Notes under the pieces: generated by a model
The model's input: only the letters and a program-made list of their open reading frames with translations
Database searches by the model: none
What the model was told of the DNA's origin: nothing
Assembly (NCBI GenBank): GCA_024224295.1
Contig: JAAENN010000020.1
Span: forward strand, 80,576-144,575
Length of the DNA stretch: 64,000 bases
Direction: 5' to 3'
Source of the DNA: Shimia sp.
GTDB lineage: Bacteria > Pseudomonadota > Alphaproteobacteria > Rhodobacterales > Rhodobacteraceae
Position numbers and translations under genes: made by a program
Shown here: positions 29,664-39,979 of the stretch, one piece after another
Layout: each line of letters opens with the position of its first letter
How positions within the stretch are numbered: the stretch's first letter is position 1

Positions 29664-31364
29664 TTGGATTTTACCGTGTTACACTCTGTCAGTCCCAAAC
29701 CACCCATTTTCACACCGAAAACACAGCGCGCAAGTCGCCGTTTGGCAGGGCTGCTTTGCGCCACGGCCTTGCTCCCTGCACCTGCCGCGCTCGCGCAAAG
29801 CATAAACCCGCTCGATAACGGCCCGACGCGTATCGTTTCGCTTGAAACCGGCAACATGTACCCCGAGGGCACATTGGAGTTGACCGTTGGTGCGCGCCAG
29901 ACAAGCCCAGGGGACCGTGCCGGCACAGGCAACCAAAACTACCACGGCGGCGGCGTCTACGCCTTCTCCGACCGCTTCAACCTCGGGTTCGAACTTCAAA
30001 ACTACATTGATCCGGTCGGCGGCCCAATCGATGGCTTCCCAGGTCTCGGCCCGCAACAGATCCCACAGCTTGAGACCAACCAAATTGCTCTCTGGGGCAA
30101 ATACCAGATCTACAAAGACGATCGCTGGGCCATTGCAGCCCTTGGCTCTGCTGAGGTCTTTACCGACATGCAGACGGACCTCTGGGGCAATTGGTTCCGC
30201 CCTCAATCCAACGTGGTCATCGGCGCCCTGAAGATGCCGATCTCCTACACCGTAAATCCAAAGCTGCAATTGCACTTCACGCCAGGCATCGCATTGGGTC
30301 CGGACACAATTGATGGCGGTCAGTTCTACGGCAACATGGTGACAATGGGGGCCGGTGTGTCCTACAAGGCCCACCCTCGACTGTCGCTGTTTGGCACCGT
30401 CGAATCCTCTGTCGGCAGCCCCAACACCATCGCCAGCAACGGTGAATGGGTCACCCAGCCCGTTTGGTCCGCTGGCGGCCGCTACAACGTGACCCCACGC
30501 ATTGCTTTTGAGGGGTATGTGACAAATGGATTTGGCATCTCCCCCGGCACCAGTACTTGGGCGTTCTGGCCGGATGGCGATCACTTGATGGTCGGCGGTC
30601 GCTTGATCTACACACCGGGCGACAAGCGTGACGAAAGCTATCGCACACTGTCCCTGCCCGCGACACAGCCGCAACTCAACGCACAGCAGGACGGCTTTAC
30701 CCTCGCATCTGCCGCGACACTGGAACCTGGATTGATGCGCACGGACCTTTGGTACGGCAGCGATAACAACGCAGGTGCCGCAATCAACTTCAGCCCGGAT
30801 CGCGACATCGAACTTCAATTCATCTTTGAACAGTTCTCCGACAACACGACCGCCGACGCAAACTTGGTGCCAACCACCAACGTGCGCTACATGGTGGGCC
30901 CAAAACTGCGCCTGATGGATCAAAACAACGGCAATCCGTTCTCGCTCGCCGGTCGCATGCTCTACGGACGTCAAATCAGCTCAGCCTCTCAAAAGGTGGG
31001 CGTCTTTTACACAGATCTGACAGCCAACTATAAGACCCGCAACGGGTTCTCCTTAACCGCCAGTCCGAAAGTTGCTGCATGGGGCAGCAAAGAGTTGATC
31101 GGACTTGGCCTAGGCGTGGGGTACTCTTTCGGCGGTGGCCTGGAACTGATGGCGGAAGCGACGCCTATTGGGCGTGATGGCAATGAAACCACCTGGGCCG
31201 CTGGCGCACGCTATCACTTTGGCCGCTCAGGCCTTTCTGTGGACGCACAGGTCACCAACGCAATTGGTCGCCACGGCATCGGCAGCATGATTGCCCAAGA
31301 CGACGCAAGGTTTGCGCTGACCCTGTCCAAAACCTTTGACCTGTCAGGAGCAAAATTCTGGTAG
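29664..31364 (+). CDS. Hypothetical exported, outer-membrane beta-barrel-like protein (YjbH-like)
   Basis: Signal-peptide-like LLCATALLPAPAALAQS; alternating amphipathic aromatic/glycine-rich segments; terminal ...SKTFDLSGAKFW with C-terminal aromatic residue. Confidence 0.55.
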   Translation: MDFTVLHSVSPKPPIFTPKTQRASRRLAGLLCATALLPAPAALAQSINPLDNGPTRIVSLETGNMYPEGTLELTVGARQTSPGDRAGTGNQNYHGGGVYAFSDRFNLGFELQNYIDPVGGPIDGFPGLGPQQIPQLETNQIALWGKYQIYKDDRWAIAALGSAEVFTDMQTDLWGNWFRPQSNVVIGALKMPISYTVNPKLQLHFTPGIALGPDTIDGGQFYGNMVTMGAGVSYKAHPRLSLFGTVESSVGSPNTIASNGEWVTQPVWSAGGRYNVTPRIAFEGYVTNGFGISPGTSTWAFWPDGDHLMVGGRLIYTPGDKRDESYRTLSLPATQPQLNAQQDGFTLASAATLEPGLMRTDLWYGSDNNAGAAINFSPDRDIELQFIFEQFSDNTTADANLVPTTNVRYMVGPKLRLMDQNNGNPFSLAGRMLYGRQISSASQKVGVFYTDLTANYKTRNGFSLTASPKVAAWGSKELIGLGLGVGYSFGGGLELMAEATPIGRDGNETTWAAGARYHFGRSGLSVDAQVTNAIGRHGIGSMIAQDDARFALTLSKTFDLSGAKFW

Positions 31365-31594
31365 CTCTCTTACCCGTTTAAAACCGATCCCTCACCCCGC
31401 CCGTAAAACAAGTGTGGTGACTGCGTTTTGGGCATCAGGCGTCATAAATACGTCACCCATTCATGAAACTCTGCACGTGCCAGACCACAAATGCAGATCG
31501 TGCATATTGTGAGGCTTGTCAGAGTTGAACCACGAGATATAGTGGGTATAGGCCTCGTGCCACTGCGGCACGAACGCAGCGAGGGAGCACCCTT

Positions 31595-32179
31595 ATGGAC
31601 GGCGATTGTAGGACTGAATTCACGCGACATCCCGGCGGATTGAAGCATCATCCGGCATTGGTGCTGAATGCAGACTACCGCCCCCTCTCCTACTACCCGC
31701 TGTCGCTATGGCCTTGGCAGGATGCGATCAAAGCCGCTTACATGGATCGGGTCGACATCGTGGCCGAATACGATCATGTGGTGCGCAGCCCTTCTACCGA
31801 AATTCGGATCCCTTCCGTTGTGGTTCTCAAAGATTACGTAAAACCTCAAAAGCGCGTGGCCTTCACGCGCTTTAATCTTTTTCTGCGGGACGGGTTTAGT
31901 TGCCAGTATTGCGGAGCACGTGGCGATTTGACCTTTGACCACGTGATCCCTCGCGCCGCAGGCGGGATCACCAGCTGGGAGAACGTCGTCGCGGCTTGCT
32001 CCCCCTGCAACCTCAAGAAAGGCTCCAAGAGCCTCCGACAGGCCCGCATGAGCCTGCGCAAACCGCCACGCCAACCCGGATCGGAAGAACTGCGCAACAT
32101 AGGACGTAAGTTCCCGCCAAACTTCCTACACGACAGCTGGATGGATTACCTCTACTGGGACGCAGAACTCGACGCCTGA
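31595..32179 (+). CDS. HNH endonuclease family protein
   Basis: CQYCGARGDLTFDHVIPRAAGGITSWENVVAACSPCNLKKG: HNH with paired CxxC motifs. Confidence 0.92.
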   Translation: MDGDCRTEFTRHPGGLKHHPALVLNADYRPLSYYPLSLWPWQDAIKAAYMDRVDIVAEYDHVVRSPSTEIRIPSVVVLKDYVKPQKRVAFTRFNLFLRDGFSCQYCGARGDLTFDHVIPRAAGGITSWENVVAACSPCNLKKGSKSLRQARMSLRKPPRQPGSEELRNIGRKFPPNFLHDSWMDYLYWDAELDA

Positions 32180-32219
32180 CACATCCCGTGAGAAGAGTTA
32201 ACGGGCCTCTTTCCTGAAA

Positions 32220-32268
32220 GTATCGCACCTCCGCGATACAGTCGTGATACCGACAGAATACCGACGTG
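32220..32268. repeat. Intergenic element, copy 1: 7-bp hairpin plus three 11-bp ATACCGAC-type units
   Basis: GTATCGC-ACCTCC-GCGATAC, then GCGATACAGTC / GTGATACCGAC / AGAATACCGAC / GTG. Related to 58009-58051. Confidence 0.75.
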
Positions 32269-32279
32269 TTTTTTGATGG

Positions 32280-33140
32280 TTAACCCGGTACTCCATGGCT
32301 CCTGTCGTAACCGTTGACCGCAGGCGAATTCCAGTCGCCCAACGCGCCCTCTTCCGGCGCAAATACCTCCACCAACATCGGATAACACGCCGCCGTGTCC
32401 GAGCTGTGCTCACTGGAACAATCCCCCCCTGGACACGCGCTCAACGCCCCCAAGAGATCAATCTCGGCAAAGAACTCCAGATAGTCCCCCGGCCGCACCG
32501 GACTGGCTTTCATGAAGTATTGCCCGGTGTCGCGCGTAAAGCCGGTGCACATGAAAACATTAATAACATCATGCACATAGGGCTCTGCCTCCTGCAGCGA
32601 CATCCCCGTATGCGCCGCCAAAGCACGGGTCAGATTGGAGTGACAGCAATAGTGGTAATGATCTCCGGTCAGCAGGTTTCCGGTGTAAGGATCGCACCGC
32701 GTGCCAATCACATCGTGCACTGAACCCCCATAGGCATCGATCCCATACCACCCCAACGTGTCTTCCACGATGGTCGCCATCGGCCGCAACGTTGGCAAGC
32801 TGGTCCACATCCGCTCGCCCGTTGTGATATGGGTGCCGTGCAAAGCCCTTGTTTTTCCGGAGAAAAACCGCTCACTGAGATCCTTTGAGTTCCATAGATT
32901 CAGATCCCCAACCTGCGGCCCTTCCACGGAAGAAATCCGGAAAAACTGCCCCGCAGGCACCTCAAAACACCGCGCATCCCGCGCAGGTATCAACACCTGA
33001 TCTACCTTCTTGGCAGTCTCACGCGCCGCTTTGTAAAGCGCCATCGGCGCCGCAGGCAGTGTCTCATTGGGATAGCAGATCACCGGCTTAATTGCGCGGC
33101 GGTCGTCTGCATCGGCGGGGGGCAAAGGCATATCTGTCAT
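32280..33140 (-). CDS. Urea carboxylase-associated family protein (DUF1989)
   Basis: LIPARDARCFEVPAGQFFRISSVEGPQVGDLNLWNSKDLSERFFSGKTRALHGTHITTGERMWTSLPTLRPMATIVEDTLG. Confidence 0.82.
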   Translation of the reverse strand: MTDMPLPPADADDRRAIKPVICYPNETLPAAPMALYKAARETAKKVDQVLIPARDARCFEVPAGQFFRISSVEGPQVGDLNLWNSKDLSERFFSGKTRALHGTHITTGERMWTSLPTLRPMATIVEDTLGWYGIDAYGGSVHDVIGTRCDPYTGNLLTGDHYHYCCHSNLTRALAAHTGMSLQEAEPYVHDVINVFMCTGFTRDTGQYFMKASPVRPGDYLEFFAEIDLLGALSACPGGDCSSEHSSDTAACYPMLVEVFAPEEGALGDWNSPAVNGYDRSHGVPG

Positions 33141-33189
33141 GCCCCGATCCTGCCCCCGACCAGACGGTCTTGCAATGCAAAAAACCGTG

Positions 33190-33624
33190 TTAATTCACAG
33201 TGATGGTGATCACCTCAGACACCACAGGTGGATTGTGAGGCACATGAAATTCATCCCCCAAAACCAATTGCAGCGTATGTGTTCCAGACGGTAAATCCAA
33301 CGTTACCTCGGTTTGACCACCGCCAAAGTGCCTATGATTGTCGTCCGTCGGCACCCCGTTCTCCATCAACTCCGCATCCTCCGCGCCTTCGCCAAGCGGC
33401 GGGCGGTTGATGAAAACATGGTGATGTCCGGTGTTTTCTTTCTCCGTCCCAGCAGGCGCAACCCCCATGCCGGACAGACCAAAGTTCACCACAAACGGCG
33501 CCTCCACAGAATCGCCATCACTGATGTTGATGAAATACACCGTTGCGCCTTCCGGCGACGGGGTTTCCCCAGAAATGGCCTGAGAACTCAGCATAATTGC
33601 CAATGCGGCCACAAGTTTCTTCAT
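33190..33624 (-). CDS. DUF4399 domain-containing exported protein
   Basis: MKKLVAALAIMLSSQAISGE signal; VYFINISDGDSVEAPFVVNFGLSGMGVAPAG...TGHHHVFIN...HFGGGQTEVTLDLPSGTHTLQLVLGD. Confidence 0.82.
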   Translation of the reverse strand: MKKLVAALAIMLSSQAISGETPSPEGATVYFINISDGDSVEAPFVVNFGLSGMGVAPAGTEKENTGHHHVFINRPPLGEGAEDAELMENGVPTDDNHRHFGGGQTEVTLDLPSGTHTLQLVLGDEFHVPHNPPVVSEVITITVN

Positions 33625-33682
33625 AACGTTTCCTCCCAACTTTTTAACAATACTAGGAGGGTAGCACAGATCGGAAACCGAT

Positions 33683-35323
33683 CTAGACGCTACGTCCAGC
33701 CGCTCTCCCAGAGAAGATGCACCCTCCCAGAAACGTCCCTTCCAATGCGTTGTAGCCGTGGTAGCCACCACCACCAAAGCCCGCGACCTCACCAGCCGCA
33801 AACAGCCCCTCAAACGCACTTCCATCCGGCCGCAGCACCTGCCCTGTGACATCCGTGTGCAATCCGCCAAGAGACTTCCGCGTCAGGATGTTCAATCGCA
33901 CCGCAATCAACGGGCTATTTTTCTGGTCCAAAATGCGATGTGGTTTGGCGGTGCGGATCAACCGATCCCCCCGATAATTCCGCGCACCGCGAATGGCGGT
34001 CACCTGCGCATCTTTACAATACTCATTGTCGATCTGCGCATCCCGCCCCGCGATTTGAGATCGAATCTTCTCAAGGGAAACAGGAACATCCGGCGTGATT
34101 TTGTTCATGCCAGCAACCAACTCTTCCAAAGAATTGGCCACTACAAAATCCTCTCCATGCTCCTTAAATGCCTCCACCGGCCCCGGCGCGCCTTTGTTCA
34201 TCACCCGCCGTTTGAGCACCTCTGACCACTTGCCAGAGGTCAAGTCGGGGTTCTGCTCAGAGCCAGACAAAGCAAACTCTTTCTCGATGATTTTCTGGGT
34301 CAGAACGAACCAGCTGTGTTCGTGCCCCGTCGACAAAATCCGCTTCAGCGTGCCTAAACTGTCAAAGCCCGGCAGATAGGGCGCTTCCATACGATCGCCC
34401 AAAGCGTCAAACCACATCGAACTTGGCCCTGGCAGAATGCGAATCCCGTGGTTCGGCCAAATCGGGTCCCAATTCGCCAATCCTTCGGTGTAGTGCCACA
34501 TCCGGTCGCCATTGATGATCCCGGCACCGGCACCTTCAGCCACACGCTGCATTTGGCCGTCCACATAATCCGGCACACCAGCCACCATACGCTTCGGCGC
34601 CTTACCCAGTCGCTCCTCAGGCCAATAACGCCGTACCATGTCATGGTCGCCGCCAATCCCGCCGGAGGTGATCACCACTGCCTCTGCTCGATACTCAAAG
34701 TCTCCGACAACCTCACGGGTCGTCGACTTCCCACGCACCGCACCATCTTCGGAAAGGACCTGCCCGCGCACGCCTCTCACAGCACCATTTTCCACAATCA
34801 GATCAGAGACTTTGCGCCGGAATGCCAGTTCAACACGTCCACTAGACACATGCTTCCGCACCAGCCGCTCAAATGGCGCAACCACGCCCGGCCCTGTGCC
34901 CCAAGTGATGTGAAACCGCGGTACCGAGTTGCCGTGTCCATGTGCCATCTCCCCGCCGCGCTCTGCCCAGCCAACAATCGGGAACCAGCGCATGCCGATG
35001 CTTTTCAGCCACGAATGCATCTCCCCCGAAGCGAACTCCAGATAGGCTTCCGCTGCCTTTCGCGGGTTGGCATCCTCCGGTCGGTCGAACTGCGCCGACC
35101 CCATCCAATCGGTAAGCGCCAATTCCGGACTGTCTTTGATGCCCATACGACGTTGTTCGGGCGTATCCACCATGAACAACCCGCCCAGCGACCAGAACGC
35201 TTGCCCGCCAAGGCTCTGTCCACCTTCCCGGTCCAACACCAGCACTTTGCGACCTCTGCTTGCGGCCTCATTAGCCGCCACAAGCCCTGCCAAGCCGCCG
35301 CCAACGATAATCACATCGGTCAT
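33683..35323 (-). CDS. FAD-binding dehydrogenase (KstD/fumarate-reductase flavoprotein-like)
   Basis: DVIIVGGGLAGLVAANEAASRGRKVLVLDREGGQSLGGQAFWSLGGLF; C-terminal GLFAAGEVAGFGGGGYHGYNALEGTFLGGCIFSGRAAG. Confidence 0.9.
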   Translation of the reverse strand: MTDVIIVGGGLAGLVAANEAASRGRKVLVLDREGGQSLGGQAFWSLGGLFMVDTPEQRRMGIKDSPELALTDWMGSAQFDRPEDANPRKAAEAYLEFASGEMHSWLKSIGMRWFPIVGWAERGGEMAHGHGNSVPRFHITWGTGPGVVAPFERLVRKHVSSGRVELAFRRKVSDLIVENGAVRGVRGQVLSEDGAVRGKSTTREVVGDFEYRAEAVVITSGGIGGDHDMVRRYWPEERLGKAPKRMVAGVPDYVDGQMQRVAEGAGAGIINGDRMWHYTEGLANWDPIWPNHGIRILPGPSSMWFDALGDRMEAPYLPGFDSLGTLKRILSTGHEHSWFVLTQKIIEKEFALSGSEQNPDLTSGKWSEVLKRRVMNKGAPGPVEAFKEHGEDFVVANSLEELVAGMNKITPDVPVSLEKIRSQIAGRDAQIDNEYCKDAQVTAIRGARNYRGDRLIRTAKPHRILDQKNSPLIAVRLNILTRKSLGGLHTDVTGQVLRPDGSAFEGLFAAGEVAGFGGGGYHGYNALEGTFLGGCIFSGRAAGRSV

Positions 35324-35410
35324 GGCCCATCCTCCCCTGTTCCAGAAAAGGCTAGCCCCAGAGGCCTAAAGCCAACAAGCTAGACCTAACGTCAGTACCT
35401 TACACCAAAC

Positions 35411-35438
35411 AAAAAACGCCCCGAAAACCCGGAGCGTT
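35411..35438 (-). terminator. Rho-independent terminator (minus strand)
   Basis: Minus-strand AACGCTCCGGGTTTTCGGGGCGTT followed by TTTT. Confidence 0.75.
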
Positions 35439-35460
35439 CATTTTCTCTGGTATGCTGGGC

Positions 35461-35613
35461 TTAGGCCGCTTTCACATACTCATAATAGGTCTCGCTAGAC
35501 GGTTTCACCTCTGCGATGCGCGGTGGCTGGGTGTAATAGCCATAGGCCTGTTCCAGAACTTCCTGCGCGCGGACGGCAAAATCTTCAGGGCTCTCGTTTA
35601 TGAACGCGGACAT
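35461..35613 (-). CDS. Small hypothetical protein (50 aa)
   Basis: MSAFINESPEDFAVRAQEVLEQAYGYYTQPPRIAEVKPSSETYYEYVKAA, followed by a terminator. Confidence 0.6.
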   Translation of the reverse strand: MSAFINESPEDFAVRAQEVLEQAYGYYTQPPRIAEVKPSSETYYEYVKAA

Positions 35614-35749
35614 AGGGGTACTCCATGTAAATCCGGTATCCTCCCTCGGGCTCAAATATAGCTATCACTTCACAAGCTAAAAGCGCGGTTCTTGCAATCA
35701 TGCTATGCAAAAATTGCAGATGTATGCCGAGAGATACATCTTTCGGCAC

Positions 35750-35779
35750 AAAAAAAGCCCGCCTGAACCAGACGGGCTT
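35750..35779 (-). terminator. Rho-independent terminator of the sdh operon (minus strand)
   Basis: Minus-strand AAGCCCGTCTGGTTCAGGCGGGCT followed by T7, directly 3' of sdhB. Confidence 0.9.
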
Positions 35780-35801
35780 CCTAACACTTTGGAGTATTGC
35801 C

Positions 35802-36581
35802 TTAAACGTGACGCTCAACCAACATCTTTTTGATCTCGGAAATTGCTTTCGCAGGGTTCAGGCCCTTCGGACAGGTCTTCGCACAGTTCATAATGGTATG
35901 GCAGCGATAGAGTTTGAACGGATCTTCCAGCTCATCCAGACGCTCGCCAGTCGCTTCATCACGGCTGTCGATGATCCACCGGTACGCATGCAACAGTGCG
36001 GCTGGGCCGAGGTATTTGTCGCCATTCCACCAGTAGCTTGGGCAGGAGGTAGAACAGGACGCACACATCACACACTCATAGAGACCATCCAGCTTCTTGC
36101 GGTCCTCAATCGACTGACGCCATTCTTTCGCCGGGCGGTTGGTCTTGGTTTCCAGCCACGGCATGATTGACGCGTGTTGCGCGTAAAAGTGTGTCAGGTC
36201 CGGAATCAGATCTTTAACCACCGACATGTGTGGCAGAGGGTAGATTTTCACGTCGCCCTTAACTTCATCCAACCCATAGATACAGGCCAGTGTATTGATA
36301 CCGTCGACGTTCATCGCACAGGAGCCACAAATGCCCTCACGGCAAGACCGGCGGAACGTTAGCGTTGGATCAATCTCATTTTTGATCTTGATCAGCGCAT
36401 CCAAAATCATTGGGCCACATTTGTCCATATCGAGGAAATATGTATCAATCTGCGGGTTCTTACCATCGTCCGGGTTCCAGCGGTAAATCTGGAACTTGCG
36501 CACGTTGGTTGCACCTTCTGGCTTGGGCCAGGTCTTGCCAGTCACAATCCGGCTGTTCTTGGGGAGGGCAAATTCGACCAT
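35802..36581 (-). CDS. sdhB: Succinate dehydrogenase iron-sulfur subunit
   Basis: [78 protein letters not shown]. Confidence 0.98.
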   Translation of the reverse strand: MVEFALPKNSRIVTGKTWPKPEGATNVRKFQIYRWNPDDGKNPQIDTYFLDMDKCGPMILDALIKIKNEIDPTLTFRRSCREGICGSCAMNVDGINTLACIYGLDEVKGDVKIYPLPHMSVVKDLIPDLTHFYAQHASIMPWLETKTNRPAKEWRQSIEDRKKLDGLYECVMCASCSTSCPSYWWNGDKYLGPAALLHAYRWIIDSRDEATGERLDELEDPFKLYRCHTIMNCAKTCPKGLNPAKAISEIKKMLVERHV

Positions 36582-36634
36582 GGTCTTTCCTTCCTATACG
36601 TGGGCGCGCGCAATGCGCTTACCTTCGTTCCTGT

Positions 36635-37468
36635 TCAGGCTTTCTGTGATGGCATCGGACCATCGGCAAAAAGCGTTTGATTTTTCTTAATCAGCTCGGC
36701 CACCTTTTTGCGGGCGGGCTGCGCGAGCGCCAACTCGTTGAGTTGACGCATAAACTCTAGAGCCCCGGGGTTGAGGCTTTGGTTGGACCGCCCGGCAAGC
36801 GGCTCCAACGTATCGATCTCGGCATCCGTCAGACCAGCAAAACGCAACAGCTGCCGGCCCGGACGCTCCGGCGTGGTCTCGTCTTCCAGCGCAAACACAC
36901 GCACACGTTCCGCGCCAACGAGACCTTCCATTTCAGTCTGTACGGCGTCCCACTCACGGCTGCCTGTGGTCTCCGCCAGGAACGTCTCAAGCGTGCCTAC
37001 ATATCCATCCGACTTCACAGCCTGATTGTGCACACTGCGCTTCCAACCCTGCATTTCGCGCGTGTAGAGAACATAATCTGGCTTAAACGGCGCTAAATGC
37101 TGCTCAAACAAGCGAAGGATGCCTGACAGACGCGGGAACACATCCCGCACGTCCGAGCGTCCCATCATCGCGCCACAAATGTTCTCGTGGCTGATGACAC
37201 AAACCCGATCGTCACCTTCCAGCGCGTCCCGCACCTGCGCAATCAACGCCACAAGGTCTGCTTCGTGTTTCGCAGGTCGCATGCTGTAAAGCGTGCAGGT
37301 CCGCCCCAGTTCCCGCGTCAGCGAGCCTTTGGAGGGCACAAGAAGGTCCAACCGCTCAGCCAAGGCGTCCCGATTGCGCGCCAAGAAGCGATGCAATGAG
37401 GTAGAGCCCGTTTTCTGAGCGCCAATATGAACAATCACGCGACGCGAAGACATCAAAGGCCCTCCCAA
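36635..37468 (-). CDS. Sulfotransferase-like protein
   Basis: RVIVHIGAQKTGSTSLHRFLARNRDAL (5'-PSB-like GAQKTGSTSL). Confidence 0.65.
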   Translation of the reverse strand: MGGPLMSSRRVIVHIGAQKTGSTSLHRFLARNRDALAERLDLLVPSKGSLTRELGRTCTLYSMRPAKHEADLVALIAQVRDALEGDDRVCVISHENICGAMMGRSDVRDVFPRLSGILRLFEQHLAPFKPDYVLYTREMQGWKRSVHNQAVKSDGYVGTLETFLAETTGSREWDAVQTEMEGLVGAERVRVFALEDETTPERPGRQLLRFAGLTDAEIDTLEPLAGRSNQSLNPGALEFMRQLNELALAQPARKKVAELIKKNQTLFADGPMPSQKA

Positions 37469-37496
37469 AGCGCGACTGTTGGCGGGTATGAACTAC

Positions 37497-38138
37497 TCAA
37501 CGGGTGCAATATTGCTTCCCCCCGTGAAGCACGTCGGCATGTTTCGGACACCCAAAAGACGCGGTGGCTGTTTGGCGGGGCACTGTCGTGGCTACTGCAG
37601 AAACGGCCGATGTAGCTGCCGTTGACGCAGCCGGCGTTGATGACGGATTGTAAACCATCTGATTTGTTATCCGTCCACTGGAGTTTGCAACACTTGGATT
37701 GGCGACAATCTGCCCGTTAATCCCGGCCTGCCCCTCAAAGCTCTTCAAGTACTCAGCACTTTCGTCCAGCCCAAGTGCCTTCCCACGTGACGCTGGCGTC
37801 GCATTTGGGTAGACCACGTTGTTGTAGTATTGAGGCGCACTAGGAGTAATAGGTGGGGTGCCAACTGCGCTAAACACGCATTGATTAATTCTAGCGGCAT
37901 CGTCGGCAGACGTCGTATCGCTAGGCACCACGACAAGCATATGGCTCTTTGTCCCGCCCGCTTTGCGATATTTCTCCGCGAGCGCAAGTTTCTTGCGCCC
38001 GCCGTTCGTTGCAGAACACTGCCAAATCTGAGCTTCATACGCGTTGAAACGAGCAACCACCTCAGGGCTCGGCCCACATGATGCTGCAAGCCCAATCAGC
38101 GCAGGAACACTTACAAATTTGACAGTTTTAGCGAACAT
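37497..38138 (-). CDS. Hypothetical lipoprotein
   Basis: MFAKTVKFVSVPALIGLAASCGPSPEVVARFNAYEAQIWQC: lipobox-like LAASC. Confidence 0.6.
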   Translation of the reverse strand: MFAKTVKFVSVPALIGLAASCGPSPEVVARFNAYEAQIWQCSATNGGRKKLALAEKYRKAGGTKSHMLVVVPSDTTSADDAARINQCVFSAVGTPPITPSAPQYYNNVVYPNATPASRGKALGLDESAEYLKSFEGQAGINGQIVANPSVANSSGRITNQMVYNPSSTPAASTAATSAVSAVATTVPRQTATASFGCPKHADVLHGGKQYCTR

Positions 38139-38149
38139 ACAGGACCCTT

Positions 38150-39958
38150 TTAGAACGTCCGGGCCTTCGGCGCGATTTTCTTCAAGCTAATGCCACCCTC
38201 GTCTTCGGTCGTCAGCGGGTCAACAACAACAGGTCGATAACTTAGGTCTACCTTGTTGCCATCTACGCGGCTCACAGTATGCACACGCCAGTTCTTGTCG
38301 TCCCGCTCAGAATAATCCTCATGCGCGTGCGCACCACGGCTTTCCTTACGGGCTTCCGCACCGTGGATTGTCGCCAGCGCGTTTGGCATTAGGTTGGTCA
38401 GTTCCAGCGTTTCCATCAGATCGCTGTTCCAAACCAAAGACGTATCGGTCACGTGCAGATCATCGATCTTCGCCGCGATGTCGGTCATCTTCTCAACGCC
38501 TTCTTTCAGCGTCTTGTCAGTTCGGAACACCGCCGCATCCGCCTGCATGGTGCGCTGCATCTCAAGACGCAGCTCCGCAGTTGGCGCGCCACCTTTAGCG
38601 TTACGCACATTGTCAAACCGATCAAACGCCGCATCCAGAGACGCTTGGTTCAGTACTGGGTTTGCCGCCTCTGCATCCACAACCTTACCGGCGCGAATGG
38701 CTGAAGCACGACCAAACACCACAAGGTCGATCAGCGAGTTGGAACCGAGACGGTTTGCACCATGCACCGAAGCACAGCCAGCCTCGCCCACAGCCATCAG
38801 ACCCGGCACAACGGCGGTTGGATCGTCGGCAGAAGGGTTCAACACCTCACCCCAATAGTTGGTTGGAATGCCACCCATATTGTAGTGCACGGTTGGCAGA
38901 ACCGGGATTGGTTCTTTGTTCACATCCACACCCGCAAACACCTTCGCAGATTCGGAGATGCCCGGCAGACGTTCCGCCAACGCTTCTGCAGGCAAGTGGC
39001 TGAGATTCAGGTGAATGTGATCCCCATTCTCACCCACACCACGGCCTTCGCGGATTTCCATGGTCATGGAGCGGGACACGTAATCCCGAGGGGCAAGGTC
39101 TTTATACTGCGGCGCGTAACGCTCCATAAAGCGCTCGCCTTCGGAGTTGGTCAGATACCCGCCTTCGCCGCGTGCACCTTCCGTGATCAGACAGCCAGAA
39201 CCGTAGATCCCAGTTGGGTGAAACTGGACAAATTCCATGTCCTGCAGTGGCAGACCCGCACGGGCTACCATACCGCCGCCATCACCGGTACAGGTGTGGG
39301 CAGAAGTGGCAGAGAAATAGGCACGGCCATAACCACCGGTCGCCAACACAACCATCTTCGCGTTGAAGACGTGCATGGTGCCGTCGTCGAGCTTCCAGCA
39401 AACCACACCCTGACACTGCCCGTCCTCAGACATGATCAGATCAAGTGCGAAATACTCAATGTAGAACTCGGCGTTGTTCTTCACTGACTGGCCATACAGA
39501 GTGTGCAGAATCGCGTGACCGGTCCGGTCTGCAGCCGCACAAGTCCGCTGCACGGCAGGGCCCTCGCCGAACTCAGTGGTGTGACCACCAAACGGACGCT
39601 GGTAGATTTTGCCTTCTTCTGTCCGGGAGAACGGCACACCATAGTGCTCCAGCTCATACACCGCTTTGGGTGCTTCTCGGGCGAGGTATTCCATCGCATC
39701 CGTGTCACCCAGCCAGTCCGACCCTTTTACAGTGTCATACATGTGCCACTGCCAGTTATCGGGCCCCATGTTGGACAGGGAAGCCGCGATACCACCCTGC
39801 GCCGCAACTGTGTGCGAGCGGGTTGGGAAAACTTTTGTCACGCAAGCGGTGCGCAGGCCTTGCTCAGCCATGCCCAATGTGGCGCGCAAACCGGCACCAC
39901 CGGCGCCAACGACAACCACGTCATATTCGTGTGTTTCGTATTCGTATGCTGCTGTCAT
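38150..39958 (-). CDS. sdhA: Succinate dehydrogenase flavoprotein subunit
   Basis: [114 protein letters not shown]. Confidence 0.99.
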   Translation of the reverse strand: MTAAYEYETHEYDVVVVGAGGAGLRATLGMAEQGLRTACVTKVFPTRSHTVAAQGGIAASLSNMGPDNWQWHMYDTVKGSDWLGDTDAMEYLAREAPKAVYELEHYGVPFSRTEEGKIYQRPFGGHTTEFGEGPAVQRTCAAADRTGHAILHTLYGQSVKNNAEFYIEYFALDLIMSEDGQCQGVVCWKLDDGTMHVFNAKMVVLATGGYGRAYFSATSAHTCTGDGGGMVARAGLPLQDMEFVQFHPTGIYGSGCLITEGARGEGGYLTNSEGERFMERYAPQYKDLAPRDYVSRSMTMEIREGRGVGENGDHIHLNLSHLPAEALAERLPGISESAKVFAGVDVNKEPIPVLPTVHYNMGGIPTNYWGEVLNPSADDPTAVVPGLMAVGEAGCASVHGANRLGSNSLIDLVVFGRASAIRAGKVVDAEAANPVLNQASLDAAFDRFDNVRNAKGGAPTAELRLEMQRTMQADAAVFRTDKTLKEGVEKMTDIAAKIDDLHVTDTSLVWNSDLMETLELTNLMPNALATIHGAEARKESRGAHAHEDYSERDDKNWRVHTVSRVDGNKVDLSYRPVVVDPLTTEDEGGISLKKIAPKARTF

Positions 39959-39979
39959 CTTTTTCTTCCTTGCGCCGGA

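Noticed and set aside
29679-30974. 431-aa ORF antisense to the outer-membrane-like gene
   Set aside because: The plus-strand ORF has a signal peptide and barrel-like pattern; the antisense product looks like a codon-bias artefact.
31555-31573. TCGTGCC-ACTGC-GGCACGA hairpin before the HNH gene
   Set aside because: Perfect 7-bp stem, but no conserved riboswitch or leader signature and no U-tract; too weak to call as a regulatory RNA.
31595-32179. HNH endonuclease as part of a defence system
   Set aside because: No neighbouring restriction, methyltransferase, toxin or effector genes; this looks like the standalone housekeeping HNH protein common in this group.
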